Both the position numbers and the translations under genes were made by a program. Shown piece by piece: positions 1 through 8,235 of a stretch of 64,000 bases of DNA. The stretch lies in the NCBI RefSeq assembly GCF_023502205.1, contig NZ_JAMFLG010000012.1, positions 1-64,000 of the forward strand. Direction: 5' to 3'. Position 1 is the first letter of the stretch; each line of letters opens with the position of its first letter. The DNA is from Aquiflexum sp. TKW24L. GTDB lineage: Bacteria > Bacteroidota > Bacteroidia > Cytophagales > Cyclobacteriaceae. The notes below the pieces were generated by a model. It ran no database searches. It saw nothing but the letters and a program-made list of their open reading frames with translations, and was not told the origin of the DNA.

Positions 1-490
1 TCAAGATCATAAGAAGGCGTAATTTCATCCCGACAATTGTCGCAGATACGCCTAGCGCCATCGCCATCCACCCACTAGAAGTTGTCAAAGTCCTGATGCT
101 ACGACAGGGAGAAAAGGCCAAAGATTCTTTTAGATGGTGCTCACCATAACTTTTTTATTCAATGGGATTTTATCAAACCCTTCACTGACCTTGCCAAAAA
201 TGATGGTTATCAAACAATCGTTGATAGCTTAGAATTTACGCCTGAATATTTAAAAGCGCTTTGACATTGTAATGATTATAACAGCTCTTCCATTCGACTT
301 TACAACCAAAAACGAAGGAAATTCCCAAGGATTAGCCGGAACAATTGGAAAAGGAAAAGTTGTGGCGTTTGGAAACTCCAATGGTTTTACTGCAATGCTC
401 TTTGATACTGAAGATGGCCCAAAACAAGCAGCAGGAATGAATCTTGAAGGATATGATTGGAAACAGTTTGTACTTAATACATTACATTAG
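1..490 (+). pseudogene. Left-edge gene remnant, broken by two frameshifts (unknown exported or ThuA-like protein)
   Basis: One protein seems to be spread over three frames. Frame 3 runs from base 3 to about 123 (ending with HPLEVVKVLMLRQGEKAKD). Frame 1 runs from about 124 to 264 (LLDGAHHNFFIQWDF through EYLKAL). Frame 2 runs from about 263 to 490 (DIVMIITALPFDF, then GKGKVVAFGNSNGF, then GYDWKQFVLNTLH). The pieces join smoothly in sense if one base is gained or lost near 123 and again near 262. The nominal ATG at 272 is therefore internal, not a real start. The 5' end lies outside the window. I do not recognise the family; the alternation of a DGAHHNF segment with a GKGKVVAFG segment only suggests a ThuA or type-1-amidotransferase-like fold. 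It is either a decayed gene or affected by sequencing errors. Confidence 0.55.
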
Positions 491-630
491 CTTTCAGGTG
501 AATTAAAGTAAAAACGTGTGGTGTAATTAATTGCTCGGGCACTACCGATTTTTTTTCTAATTTGGGTATTCATACACAGCAGCTAATCATACACAAACTG
601 ACAATGCTAATGCATAAATAAGAAGATATC

Positions 631-2169
631 ATGCTAACCACTTCAAGACGCAAATTTATCGGTCAAATGGGTTTAGGAAGCCTGGCCATATTTATTCCCA
701 TCGGATGCACTTACAAGCAATCAGGGATAGACATACAAGGTGAATCACCCTTACACTACAAAACTATTGTTGAAATCTCTAAGATGATCAAATCAAATGA
801 GATTTCATCTTTTGACCTTACCCAACTCATGCTCGACCGGATTGAAACGGTTGATGCCAGCCTGCACAGCTTCCTCACCGTAATGAAAAATACAGCATTG
901 GAAAGGGCAAGGGAATTGGACAAAGAACTTGAAGCAGGAAAATACCGCGGATTCTTGCATGGGGTTCCGATTGCAGTAAAAGACCTTTGCTACACCAAAG
1001 GAGTACCTACCACAGGCGGGCTGAAGGTATTAAGCGACTTCGTGCCCGACTTTGACGCTACAGTGGTGAGCAAACTGGAAGCTGCAGGCGCCGTATTGCT
1101 GGGAAAACTAAATCTCACAGAAGGCGCCATGGTTGGATATCACCCTGATTTCAAGATACCGAATAACCCCTGGGGGAAAGATTTGTGGGCGGGTGGATCG
1201 TCCAGTGGGTCGGGTGTGGCCACTGCTGCCGGACTATGTTTCGGATCATTGGGCACTGACACCGGAGGATCCATACGTTTTCCATCAATGGCAAACGGCA
1301 TCGTGGGCCTCAAACCCTCCTATGGCCGAGTCAGTCGGCATGGCGTGCTTCCACTTGCAGAATCATTGGACCATGTAGGACCCATGACCAGGTGTGTCGC
1401 AGATGCTGCCATCATGCTTGAGGCGATTGCCGGTGAAGATCCCAACGATCCTACCTCTCTAAGCGAACCGGTCCCGGATATGCTTAAAGATATTGACAAA
1501 GGTGTCGCAGGACTTCGGATAGGATTTGACCGCGAGTATGCGCTGACTGGGGTGGATCCAGGATTAGCCAGTGCAATTGAGAGCGCCATAGAAGTTTTGG
1601 AGGGCCTGGGAGCTGAAATTGTGGCGGTAAAGGTTCCGGATCTTACGAAAGTTATAAAGACCTGGATCCTACTCTGCGCTGCAGAGGCAGCCAAAGCCCA
1701 TGAGGCAAATTTTCCTTCACGGTCAGAGGAATATGGAGCATATTTTCGGGAGTTTCTAGAAATTGGTCACCGGGTAAATCCATCCGAGATTGCTGATATC
1801 CGGCAAATCCGGGAATCCTTCAGCACAGCTTTTCGAGCCATGCTTTCCGAGGTTGATGCCATGCTTTCCCCTGCGGCAGGCAGCCCCTTTGCTATTCCCG
1901 AAGGATTACAGTACAAATCTCTTACCCATTGGAATGAAGCGATTTCCGAAATCCTCAAGGCTTCCGCTACAAAGCATCCGGTTTTCTTTGCGTTTCCTCA
2001 TAACTATGCGGGAACCCCGGCATTGGTCGTTCCCTGTGGATTCTCCGATAAGGGGCTTCCCTACACGATGCAGCTTTCTGGCGGTTTTTTGGAAGAAGCA
2101 ATGTTGTGCCGGATTGGTCATGCCTATGAAAAAGCAACAGACTGGAACTTGCAGCATCCACCTGTTTGA
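631..2169 (+). CDS. Exported amidase (amidase-signature family)
   Basis: A 512-residue amidase-signature hydrolase, expected to split amide bonds of small molecules or peptides to acid plus ammonia or amine. The Ser-cisSer-Lys triad is visible: Lys117 in AVKDLCYTKG, the cis-serine in the GGSSSGSG loop (about 188-194), and the nucleophile Ser214 in GTDTGGSIRFPS. The region GIVGLKPSYGRVS follows as usual. The N-terminus carries SRRKFIG followed by a hydrophobic stretch and then Cys26, so it looks like a twin-arginine or lipoprotein-type export signal and the enzyme probably acts in the periplasm. Length is normal for the family. The substrate cannot be read from sequence. The next gene starts 37 bases downstream on the same strand and may be co-transcribed. 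Confidence 0.9.
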   Translation: MLTTSRRKFIGQMGLGSLAIFIPIGCTYKQSGIDIQGESPLHYKTIVEISKMIKSNEISSFDLTQLMLDRIETVDASLHSFLTVMKNTALERARELDKELEAGKYRGFLHGVPIAVKDLCYTKGVPTTGGLKVLSDFVPDFDATVVSKLEAAGAVLLGKLNLTEGAMVGYHPDFKIPNNPWGKDLWAGGSSSGSGVATAAGLCFGSLGTDTGGSIRFPSMANGIVGLKPSYGRVSRHGVLPLAESLDHVGPMTRCVADAAIMLEAIAGEDPNDPTSLSEPVPDMLKDIDKGVAGLRIGFDREYALTGVDPGLASAIESAIEVLEGLGAEIVAVKVPDLTKVIKTWILLCAAEAAKAHEANFPSRSEEYGAYFREFLEIGHRVNPSEIADIRQIRESFSTAFRAMLSEVDAMLSPAAGSPFAIPEGLQYKSLTHWNEAISEILKASATKHPVFFAFPHNYAGTPALVVPCGFSDKGLPYTMQLSGGFLEEAMLCRIGHAYEKATDWNLQHPPV

Positions 2170-2206
2170 GAAAGGTGAAAGAAAAGTAAAAGGAGCTTGA
2201 AATAAA

Positions 2207-2707
2207 TTGAAAGTACTTAATATCCATAAGCGCATAATTGACCAACCGAAAAATAAGGTGGTCGAGATGATAAAAACTTTATCAACGGAAGAGGATAGGA
2301 TTTGGCCAACAGAAAAATGGCCAGCTATGAAATTTAGGGAAGGACTAAAAATTGGAGCGAAAGGAGGACACGGCCCAATAAGATATTTGGTGGAAACGTA
2401 TCATCCAAGTGAAGTAATTCAGTTTCGATTTTTGAAACCCAATGGATTTAATGGAATTCATAAATTTGAGTTAAGAGACCTGACCTATAAAAAAACTGAA
2501 ATCAAGCATACTATTGATATGAATACTGTAGGTGAAGGAACTCTAAGTTGGATTTTAGGAATTCGTTCTCTACACAATGCCTTAATTGAAGACGCATTTG
2601 ATAAGCTTGAAAATAATTTTTCTGAAAATAAAAAAACAACGACCTGGAATTTTTGGGTGAGATTTTTAAGAAAACAAATTGAAAAAAAATACAATCAAAC
2701 CGGATAA
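2207..2707 (+). CDS. SRPBCC-like (START/Bet v1 fold) small protein
   Basis: A 166-residue cytosolic protein with no signal peptide. Its layout (short beta strand, polar helix, then alternating strands such as PIRYLVETYHPSEVIQFRF and a long C-terminal helix) resembles the SRPBCC ligand-binding fold, which binds hydrophobic small molecules. There are no catalytic motifs to name. The start is TTG at 2207, chosen because AGGAG lies about 12 bases upstream and no ATG fits. The C-terminus is lysine-rich (FLRKQIEKKYNQ). It follows the amidase by 37 bases. The family call is from overall pattern only. Confidence 0.6.
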   Translation: MKVLNIHKRIIDQPKNKVVEMIKTLSTEEDRIWPTEKWPAMKFREGLKIGAKGGHGPIRYLVETYHPSEVIQFRFLKPNGFNGIHKFELRDLTYKKTEIKHTIDMNTVGEGTLSWILGIRSLHNALIEDAFDKLENNFSENKKTTTWNFWVRFLRKQIEKKYNQTG

Positions 2708-2829
2708 CATCCATTTCATTTAAATCCCATTAAATCTATAAAATTTTAAAGCGCTGTAAGACAAACTTTTAAGGGAACAATGGGTTAAGGGATTGATTTG
2801 ATGGTTTAATAATTTGTTCTTCTCACCGC

Positions 2830-3039
2830 ATGCTTGATTACATCCTTGCCCATCCGCTGTATATTCCATTTATTATATTGAATATTTTTATCATTTATAA
2901 GGTGTTTAAAATTTATGTATGTAAGGATCAAGACAATAATGATGATGAGGATGGGGGGATTCTCGAAAATGATGATCCGGTTTTGGACTTGCCGCCCGGT
3001 GTCTCACCTCCAGTTGAAACATCAAGTGTATTAAATTAA
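2830..3039 (+). CDS. Small single-pass membrane protein with acidic tail
   Basis: A 69-residue hypothetical protein. Residues 5-27 form one hydrophobic helix (HPLYIPFIILNIFIIYKVF). A strongly acidic patch follows (DQDNNDDEDGG), then a proline-rich end (DPVLDLPPGVSPP). The composition is protein-like rather than random and its ATG is sensible, but I recognise no family. The following small ORF is in the same frame right after the stop, 30 bases on, so the two could be cotranscribed or once have been one gene. Confidence 0.5.
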   Translation: MLDYILAHPLYIPFIILNIFIIYKVFKIYVCKDQDNNDDEDGGILENDDPVLDLPPGVSPPVETSSVLN

Positions 3040-3069
3040 GTTTTAAGTCTTGAGGCAAAGGATGGGTTT

Positions 3070-3306
3070 TTGGAAGATTGTGAGGTAGAGAGCACCACCT
3101 GTGGCAAATTGGATGCCTCCAACCTGATCTCCATGATCCATAATCTGCCGGTCATCGACTATTCCAAAAACCATCAGACACAGCTTCCTATCCAATGCTG
3201 CCCTACCGGTGCCATCGTATGGTTGGACGAAAAAGCTGGTCCCATCAAAGGTCCTGAAGCCAAAAAAATTATAAGGAAGGGGAAATTGAAAATGGGGGAA
3301 AGTTGA
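3070..3306 (+). CDS. Short cysteine-containing protein, possible Fe-S (ferredoxin-like) remnant
   Basis: A 78-residue ORF with a TTG start at 3070. It contains CEVESTTC near its start and QCCPTGAIVWLDE in the middle. CPTGAI is the usual end of a [4Fe-4S] ferredoxin motif, but the preceding CxxCxxC is missing, so only a partial cluster site is present. The tail (AKKIIRKGKLK) is basic. An ATG in another frame at 3062 reads MGFWKIVR and stops, so an upstream frameshift may have removed the true N-terminus. It is either a truncated Fe-S protein or an unrelated small gene. Confidence 0.35.
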   Translation: MEDCEVESTTCGKLDASNLISMIHNLPVIDYSKNHQTQLPIQCCPTGAIVWLDEKAGPIKGPEAKKIIRKGKLKMGES

Positions 3307-3874
3307 GTTTTATAGTAAATCTTTCCACAATATTAAGCGAACCTGGACTGACATTTATTGTGTGGGGCAGCATTTTCCTTTCAGGTTTTGAAAAGGAAAT
3401 GAGGAAAAAACAATCTGAATGCCACCGCTTGGCAGTAGTTATGTTTTATATCATTATAGTCAGGCCAAAGCTGACTTTTGAACTATGAAACATAAGCTCA
3501 TATCTACACAATCAAATGAGATTCTGACCTTAATGGGCCTAATTTGACTCCATCCTTTTCTAGAAAATAGTACCGTGTCATATAATTAAAGGTTCAATAT
3601 TATTTTATTGTGTTTTGCAAAAGACTTTGTTTTACGGAATTCAAAAGCATTCTTCAATCCAAATTAAATGTTAACGAATTAGCCATTCAGTAAACGAGTA
3701 ATTGTGTCTTTAAGGGAATTCCCCCCTAGGCGTAGTATACATCTGATGCTGGGATCCCTCTGGGTGTAGTGTAATGATTGCTGGTGGGACTGGAGGAATT
3801 TTTAATTCCACCCAAACTGCGCAAAGCCTGGGACGTAAGCGGTCATTGCAAAGACAGCGTACGAATTGTATGTT
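3307..3874. other. Non-coding stretch, no gene seen
   Basis: This 568-base gap holds no convincing gene. A 61-codon ORF at 3303-3488 has no recognisable content. The part around 3715-3850 is more GC-rich than its surroundings and contains a perfect short palindrome (GGAATTTTTAATTCC, about 3795-3809). It may be debris of a lost element, but I cannot name one. Confidence 0.4.
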
Positions 3875-4192
3875 TCAATTTGCTGACATTTGTTTCTCAC
3901 CCCAACTTCGCAAGTGACTGATAAGGGGAATCAATTCTTTTCCAGTATCGGTAAGTGAATATTCAACTTTCGGTGGAACTTCTAAATAAACTTTTCTAAC
4001 AATCAATTCATCGGCTTCCAATTCTTTTAGCGTTTGGGTAAGCATTTTGGGCGTGATACCTATTACGGCTCGGTTTAATTCTCCGTATCGCAAAACACCT
4101 TCTCTCAATACCCATAAAATTCGCCCTTTGTATTTACCACCTATTCGCTGAAAGGCATAATCCACAGCACAATGAGCCTTATTATTTTTCAT
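3875..4192 (-). CDS. HxlR-family winged-helix transcriptional regulator
   Basis: A 105-residue MarR-like HxlR regulator. The family core is clear: GGKYKGRILWVLREG, then RYGELNRAVIGITPKMLTQ (recognition-helix region), then LTDTGKELIPLI at the end of the wing. Cys8 in AHCAVDYAF corresponds to the N-terminal cysteine that many HxlR/YodB proteins use to sense electrophiles or oxidants, so a redox trigger is plausible. The gene is divergent from the CPBP protease/cupin pair, with a shared 136-base control region holding repeated AGTATGTA sites. Local control of both sides is the natural inference. Confidence 0.9.
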   Translation of the reverse strand: MKNNKAHCAVDYAFQRIGGKYKGRILWVLREGVLRYGELNRAVIGITPKMLTQTLKELEADELIVRKVYLEVPPKVEYSLTDTGKELIPLISHLRSWGEKQMSAN

Positions 4193-4239
4193 TTATTTAA
4201 TATTTCTAAATCATTGATTATCAACACTACTACCAAAAA

Positions 4240-4268
4240 AGTATGTAGGATACATTTTAGTATGTACT
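4240..4268. promoter_or_regulatory. Likely HxlR operator between divergent genes
   Basis: The octamer AGTATGTA occurs at 4240-4247 and again at 4259-4266, 19 bases apart. TACATTTTAGTATGTA (4251-4266) is also an inverted repeat with TACAT/ATGTA arms. The position, between the HxlR gene and the protease/cupin genes, suits a regulator site. No experimental basis. Confidence 0.45.
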
Positions 4269-4328
4269 TGCTATCAAGGTAGTTAATATTTTTATTCGTA
4301 AAACATTACCTACAAAAAATCAGAAAAA

Positions 4329-5181
4329 ATGAGTGCAACATTAAAAAAAGTGCTTCAATTCCCAATTATTAAAATCATTATAGGGATTGTTGTTTGCTTT
4401 GCACTTTTTGTAAGTATTCAAAACTTTGTATTAAAACCATTTTTTTATAGCATCATTCAAGATAAATATTGCTAACCCAATTATTCATTGTGCTTCTATC
4501 TTGGTCTTATTGGGCAGCTATTACTTTTTATTTCGATTGTATGATAAAAGAAAAATAACAGAACTATCACTAAAACATTTACCCAAAGAAATGTTTGGTG
4601 GTTTTGTATTCGGGTTTTTGACAATTTCATTATCCATTTTCATTTTATACTTATTGGGGTATTATCAGGTTATAAGCATTACGACAACAAACTACCCGGT
4701 AAAATTATTCACGACATTATTAGTAGCTGCTTTAATTGAAGACCTGTTTCATAGGGGACTCATCGTAAGGGAAATGGAAAATTGGTTAGGAACCAACGCA
4801 GCCATTGTTATTGGAATGGTGGTCGAACTTCAACACATATTTAATCCCCATTCCAATCTATTTAGTCTTTTTCTTTATTTGATTTGGGGGTTTACTATGG
4901 CAATGATGTTTATTTATACTAAGAGAATATGGCTACCCTATTTCTTTCATATAGGCTGGAATTTTGCACAACCTTTTTATGGCTCCAATCTCACAGGGCT
5001 AGATGACATGGGCAGTATCATTCAATCATCATTTAATGGACCTGAATTATTAACAGGTGGTGCTGTAGGTATTGAAGATTCGGTTTTTACAGCATTATTT
5101 TTACTGTTTATTGGAATAACGCTTTATTATCTTGCCAAAAAAGAGGGCAAAATTGTAAAAAGCAAACTGTTTAAAAGGTGA
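4329..5181 (+). pseudogene. CPBP-family intramembrane metalloprotease, frameshifted
   Basis: The gene starts at ATG 4329 (MSATLKKVLQFPIIKIIIG) in frame 3 and hits a stop at about 4475. The same protein continues in frame 1 from about 4458 (NIANPIIHCASILVLLG) to 5181. One base lost or gained near 4455-4460 explains it. A TTG at 4501 could restart a 226-residue product. CPBP proteases are multi-pass membrane enzymes that cleave prenylated or other membrane proteins, or protect against bacteriocins. The motifs are present but altered: IEDLFHRG in place of EExxxR, then VELQHIF, then FFHIGWNF. The downstream cupin start overlaps its stop. The frameshift could be real or a read error. Confidence 0.65.
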
Positions 5182-5537
5182 ATCTGAAAGATGCCTATAT
5201 AGGACTTGAAGCATATTTTTCTCCACGAATTATTGGTGAAGTAAACGACCAATATATAAAAATAGCCAAAATAAAAGGGCAGGAAGTACCTTGGCATAAC
5301 CATGAAAATGAAGATGAATTATTCTACATTGTAGAGGGGACACTTTTAATGGAAATAGAAAATCGACCAGACTTAATCATGAAAAAAGGTGACCTATTTG
5401 TTGTAAAAAAAGGGGTAAACCATAGAGTTTCTTCAACCGAAGATTGTTTAATTATGCTGATTGAATCTAAAACAACCGAACATATAGGTAAAGTAAAGTC
5501 GGCAATAACAAAATCAATAGAGGAGCAACTTTTTTGA
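5178..5537 (+). CDS. Small cupin-domain protein
   Basis: A 119-residue single cupin barrel. Metal ligands are recognisable: His40, His42 and Glu46 in WHNHENEDELFYIVEG, and His82 in GDLFVVKKGVNHRV. Such mononuclear cupins act as dioxygenases, isomerases or binding proteins; the substrate is unknown. The start is GTG at 5178, overlapping the stop of the CPBP gene (GTGA), which indicates translational coupling and one operon. It is probably controlled with the protease by the divergent HxlR regulator. Confidence 0.85.
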   Translation: MNLKDAYIGLEAYFSPRIIGEVNDQYIKIAKIKGQEVPWHNHENEDELFYIVEGTLLMEIENRPDLIMKKGDLFVVKKGVNHRVSSTEDCLIMLIESKTTEHIGKVKSAITKSIEEQLF

Positions 5538-5667
5538 AATCCAAATGTTTCGCTGTTATGGGACTTGACAATCCCCTCTCATTTCCGAAGAAATGGCTTT
5601 ATATTTAACCGGAGGTTTTTTGACGAAAAGACCTTTTTTGCTTTTTTTATCAATCGAAATTCTAAAT

Positions 5668-6267
5668 ATGAAAAGACCTTTAGTATTCCCCTCCACTGAA
5701 AAAGAAGACAAGGACTTTCAGGATTTGATCCGGTTTTTTAATGAAACATTGGGGTTTTGTCCTAACAGTGTGAAAACGATGTATCACCGACCTTCCATTG
5801 CTTACGCTTTCATTGCTCTCAACAAAGCCGTAATGGAAAATAAGGGCAGCGTAACAAGTTCACTGAAAAGACTGATTGGATACATCAGCAGCAACGTGGC
5901 AGGATGCAGGTATTGTCAGGCCCATACCATCAGGGCTGCGGAGCGGTATGGCGCGGATGAAGAAAAACTGGCAAACATCTGGGAGTTTAGGACACATCCT
6001 GCATTTTCGGAAGCAGAACGGGCGGCACTGGAATTTGCATTTGCCAGTTCTGTGATTCCAAATGCAGTGGATGATGCTATTGCAGAAAAACTCAGGTTGT
6101 ATTGGGATGAAGGTGAGATTGTGGAAATTCTTGGGGTGATAGCTCTTTTTGGGTTTTTAAATAGATGGAATGATTCTATGGGTACTGAACTTGAAAAGGA
6201 GGCAATAGAGTCGGGCGATAAGCATTTAAAAGAGAATGGCTGGACTGTGGGTAAACATCAATATTGA
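5668..6267 (+). CDS. AhpD-like / carboxymuconolactone decarboxylase-family protein
   Basis: A 199-residue helical CMD-family protein. The signature C80-R-Y-C83 followed by His86 (GCRYCQAHTIRAAERYG) is the redox-active CxxC of the AhpD-like peroxidase-associated branch, which reduces thiols or peroxides. I chose ATG 5668 (MKRPLVFPS) rather than the longer reading from 5593, because the first 25 residues of the longer form (LTGGFLTKRPFLLFL) look like untranslated leader and the shorter form has the usual family length. No operon partner is evident. The substrate is unknown. Confidence 0.85.
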   Translation: MKRPLVFPSTEKEDKDFQDLIRFFNETLGFCPNSVKTMYHRPSIAYAFIALNKAVMENKGSVTSSLKRLIGYISSNVAGCRYCQAHTIRAAERYGADEEKLANIWEFRTHPAFSEAERAALEFAFASSVIPNAVDDAIAEKLRLYWDEGEIVEILGVIALFGFLNRWNDSMGTELEKEAIESGDKHLKENGWTVGKHQY

Positions 6268-6269
6268 AA

Positions 6270-6324
6270 AAGTATCCGCAATGTTGCACGTTGGGTTTGG
6301 AGACTTTGTCGGTTGCGGATACTT
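6270..6324. repeat. Inverted repeat after the AhpD-like gene
   Basis: AAGTATCCGCAA (6270-6281) is matched perfectly by TTGCGGATACTT (6313-6324), a 12-bp stem with a 31-base loop. TGTCCACAG is then repeated twice (from 6324 and about 6345). There is no T-run, so it is not a standard terminator. It may be a transcript-end stabiliser or element debris. Confidence 0.5.
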
Positions 6325-6496
6325 GTCCACAGACGACAGTCTACTGTCCACAGAACCGCCGATCGTTCCCTGACCATTATTTAGTCCGGCTACGTGCGAT
6401 GAAGCAGGTACACAAAAAATCATATGGCTTCCTTTCATTTGCTATCATGCGGAAAGTCGGGTAACAATGACAGAATTTGTTTTATCCGAGTATGTT

Positions 6497-6559
6497 CAAC
6501 CCCTTTGGGGTTGGCCTGAAATTCGTAATCGTCTTCAATCCCCGGGTTAAAACCCGGGG
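6497..6559. repeat. REP-like pair of perfect palindromes
   Basis: CAACCCCTTTGGGGTTG (6497-6513) and CCCCGGGTTAAAACCCGGGG (6540-6559) are both perfect palindromes, 26 bases apart, just upstream of the DUF3267 gene. This paired arrangement matches the dispersed intergenic repeats of Bacteroidota genomes that resemble REP/BIME sequences. Two further families of the same style occur in this window near 22.1-22.3 kb and 46.6 kb. Confidence 0.6.
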
Positions 6560-6578
6560 CTATTAAACATTGCACAAA

Positions 6579-7145
6579 ATGACAGAAGAAAATTTAATCA
6601 TCGAGGAAAAACCAATCGTTGAGTATACAATGGGATTTGGTAAAGTCAACTTGATTTCAATTCTTTTAACGATTCCGATTACCGCAATATTCTTAACTCC
6701 TTTTATTCTCATTTGGGACTATGATACTTTTCAAGCAGGTAAAGATCTGTTTTTTGATCATTTCTTTACCTTCTTACTGATAGGAATTATAATCCATGAG
6801 TTGTTACATGGATCTACATTTGGATATTTTGCATCCAATGGACTTAAATCAATAAAATTTGGAGTAAAATGGAAATATCTGGCTCCTTACTGCCATTGTA
6901 AAGAACCGCTAAGGGTTAAACATTATAAAATCGGGGGAGCTATGCCGTTGATTGTTATGGGTATTATTCCATCATTGATCGGAATAGTGACAGGAAGTGG
7001 TGGGATTTTAAGCTTTGGTATATTTTTTTCTTGGGCGGCAGGTGGAGACATCATTGCACTTTATATGCTTCAAAAATTAGACAATGACATTTTTGTTTCT
7101 GATCACCCTGATAAAATGGGGTTTATCAGGGAAGTCAATCAATGA
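6579..7145 (+). CDS. DUF3267-family membrane metalloprotease-like protein
   Basis: A 188-residue integral membrane protein with about four hydrophobic segments. HELLH (His73, Glu74, His77) lies in the second one, the HExxH zinc site of membrane-embedded proteases, and DHPDKMGF near the C-terminus is typical of DUF3267. The likely role is site-2-type proteolysis or an unknown membrane function. I start at ATG 6579 (MTEEN) rather than the TTG nine bases earlier. It lies directly after a REP-like repeat and has no obvious operon partner. Confidence 0.8.
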   Translation: MTEENLIIEEKPIVEYTMGFGKVNLISILLTIPITAIFLTPFILIWDYDTFQAGKDLFFDHFFTFLLIGIIIHELLHGSTFGYFASNGLKSIKFGVKWKYLAPYCHCKEPLRVKHYKIGGAMPLIVMGIIPSLIGIVTGSGGILSFGIFFSWAAGGDIIALYMLQKLDNDIFVSDHPDKMGFIREVNQ

Positions 7146-7229
7146 AAGCGGAAAAGCTTCGGAGGGAAAATTGATTTGCGACTTTTTTTAAATAATACAT
7201 TTCTTACTCCCTTCTCATTTCCAAACCCA

Positions 7230-8228
7230 TCAAACAGCCTTAAGTTCCAGTGCATATTCATAGGATATAAACTGTTTGCCATGAACATTCTCCAACCAAC
7301 CTTTTTCAAGATGACTGGTCTCAACTATCCCATTGGTGGAAATATCTTTGAATTGGGTCTTTATTTTTTCAAGCATTAGTAATTCTTTATTTGAAAAGAC
7401 CTCCGGATTGAAAAGTCTGTCTTTTCTTCCTACCAGTTTTTCAATTCTTATTCCATCAGCCTTATCTTCATAATTAATGTCAATAACATCGTCTTCTGAT
7501 AGATTTTCAAAGATTGTTTCAAACATATTAGGTACAGGTCCATAGTTTATTGCCTTATACTTTAATCCGCTTATAGAATTTCCAAAATATTTGAAGTAAG
7601 AGAAATCTGCATAAAATAACAGCTTATTCATCTTCGTCTTGAAGCAAGGAATCTCGTGTGAAAAAAACACTACCATTTCAACAAGTTTCTCTAGGTTTGG
7701 CTTGGTGTAACCTGTTAAAACAGAAACTTCTCCATCGCCCAGTAGGTAATCATCAAGATTAATTAGTTTTAATTTTTCTGATGCAATCAATCGATCTATT
7801 TTCTTTACCAGTTCAGCTTTAGTATTGTCAGATTTAGGATTCCAATCCTCTACCAAGGCCTTAAACTTATATGGATCCCGAGCTAGTTTAATTAAGTTTG
7901 CATTTGCCAATGACGGAAGTTCCCCTTTTTCATAAAGTCCGTATGTGTTTTGACCGAAGCCCATAACTTCTCCCATCCTTATAGCGGATAACCCATACTT
8001 CTCCCTTATTTCAATAATCTCTTCGCGCTGAGGGATGTGATTTTTTGCTCTATAGGCGTGTTCTACCATTAAGAGATTAAATTCATCTAATTCTGTTGTT
8101 GTGAATTTTTCTCCGGTTTCCTCACAGAGGTAAAATTGGAATCTTATTCTAATCTCCTCTTTCCGAAAAGTAACGGTTCGTGCTTCATTCTTTAATGGCA
8201 TTTCTTTGCCGGTTAATGGACTTTTCAT
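7230..8228 (-). CDS. Panacea-domain antitoxin with MqsA-like N-terminus and HTH
   Basis: A 332-residue antitoxin. Residues 1-45 align in layout with the MqsA zinc domain, but the usual zinc cysteines are largely gone (MKSPLTGKEM and FYLCEETGEK where MqsA has CxxC pairs). Residues 65-125 form a helix-turn-helix (MGEVMGFGQNTYGLYEKGE). Residues 180-290 are a Panacea/DUF4065 domain (KMNKLLFYADFSYFKYFG, then AINYGPVP), a domain known to neutralise many unrelated toxins. It is encoded 7 bases after the MqsR-like toxin on the same strand. By family knowledge it should bind the toxin and repress the operon. Confidence 0.85.
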   Translation of the reverse strand: MKSPLTGKEMPLKNEARTVTFRKEEIRIRFQFYLCEETGEKFTTTELDEFNLLMVEHAYRAKNHIPQREEIIEIREKYGLSAIRMGEVMGFGQNTYGLYEKGELPSLANANLIKLARDPYKFKALVEDWNPKSDNTKAELVKKIDRLIASEKLKLINLDDYLLGDGEVSVLTGYTKPNLEKLVEMVVFFSHEIPCFKTKMNKLLFYADFSYFKYFGNSISGLKYKAINYGPVPNMFETIFENLSEDDVIDINYEDKADGIRIEKLVGRKDRLFNPEVFSNKELLMLEKIKTQFKDISTNGIVETSHLEKGWLENVHGKQFISYEYALELKAV

Positions 8229-8235
8229 GAAAACG

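Noticed and set aside
3303-3488. 61-codon ORF
   Set aside because: No domain, no ribosome-binding site, no conservation evidence, and it sits in a decayed gap.
6264-6464. 66-codon ORF after the AhpD-like gene
   Set aside because: It reads through an inverted repeat and repeated TGTCCACAG words; no protein-like features.
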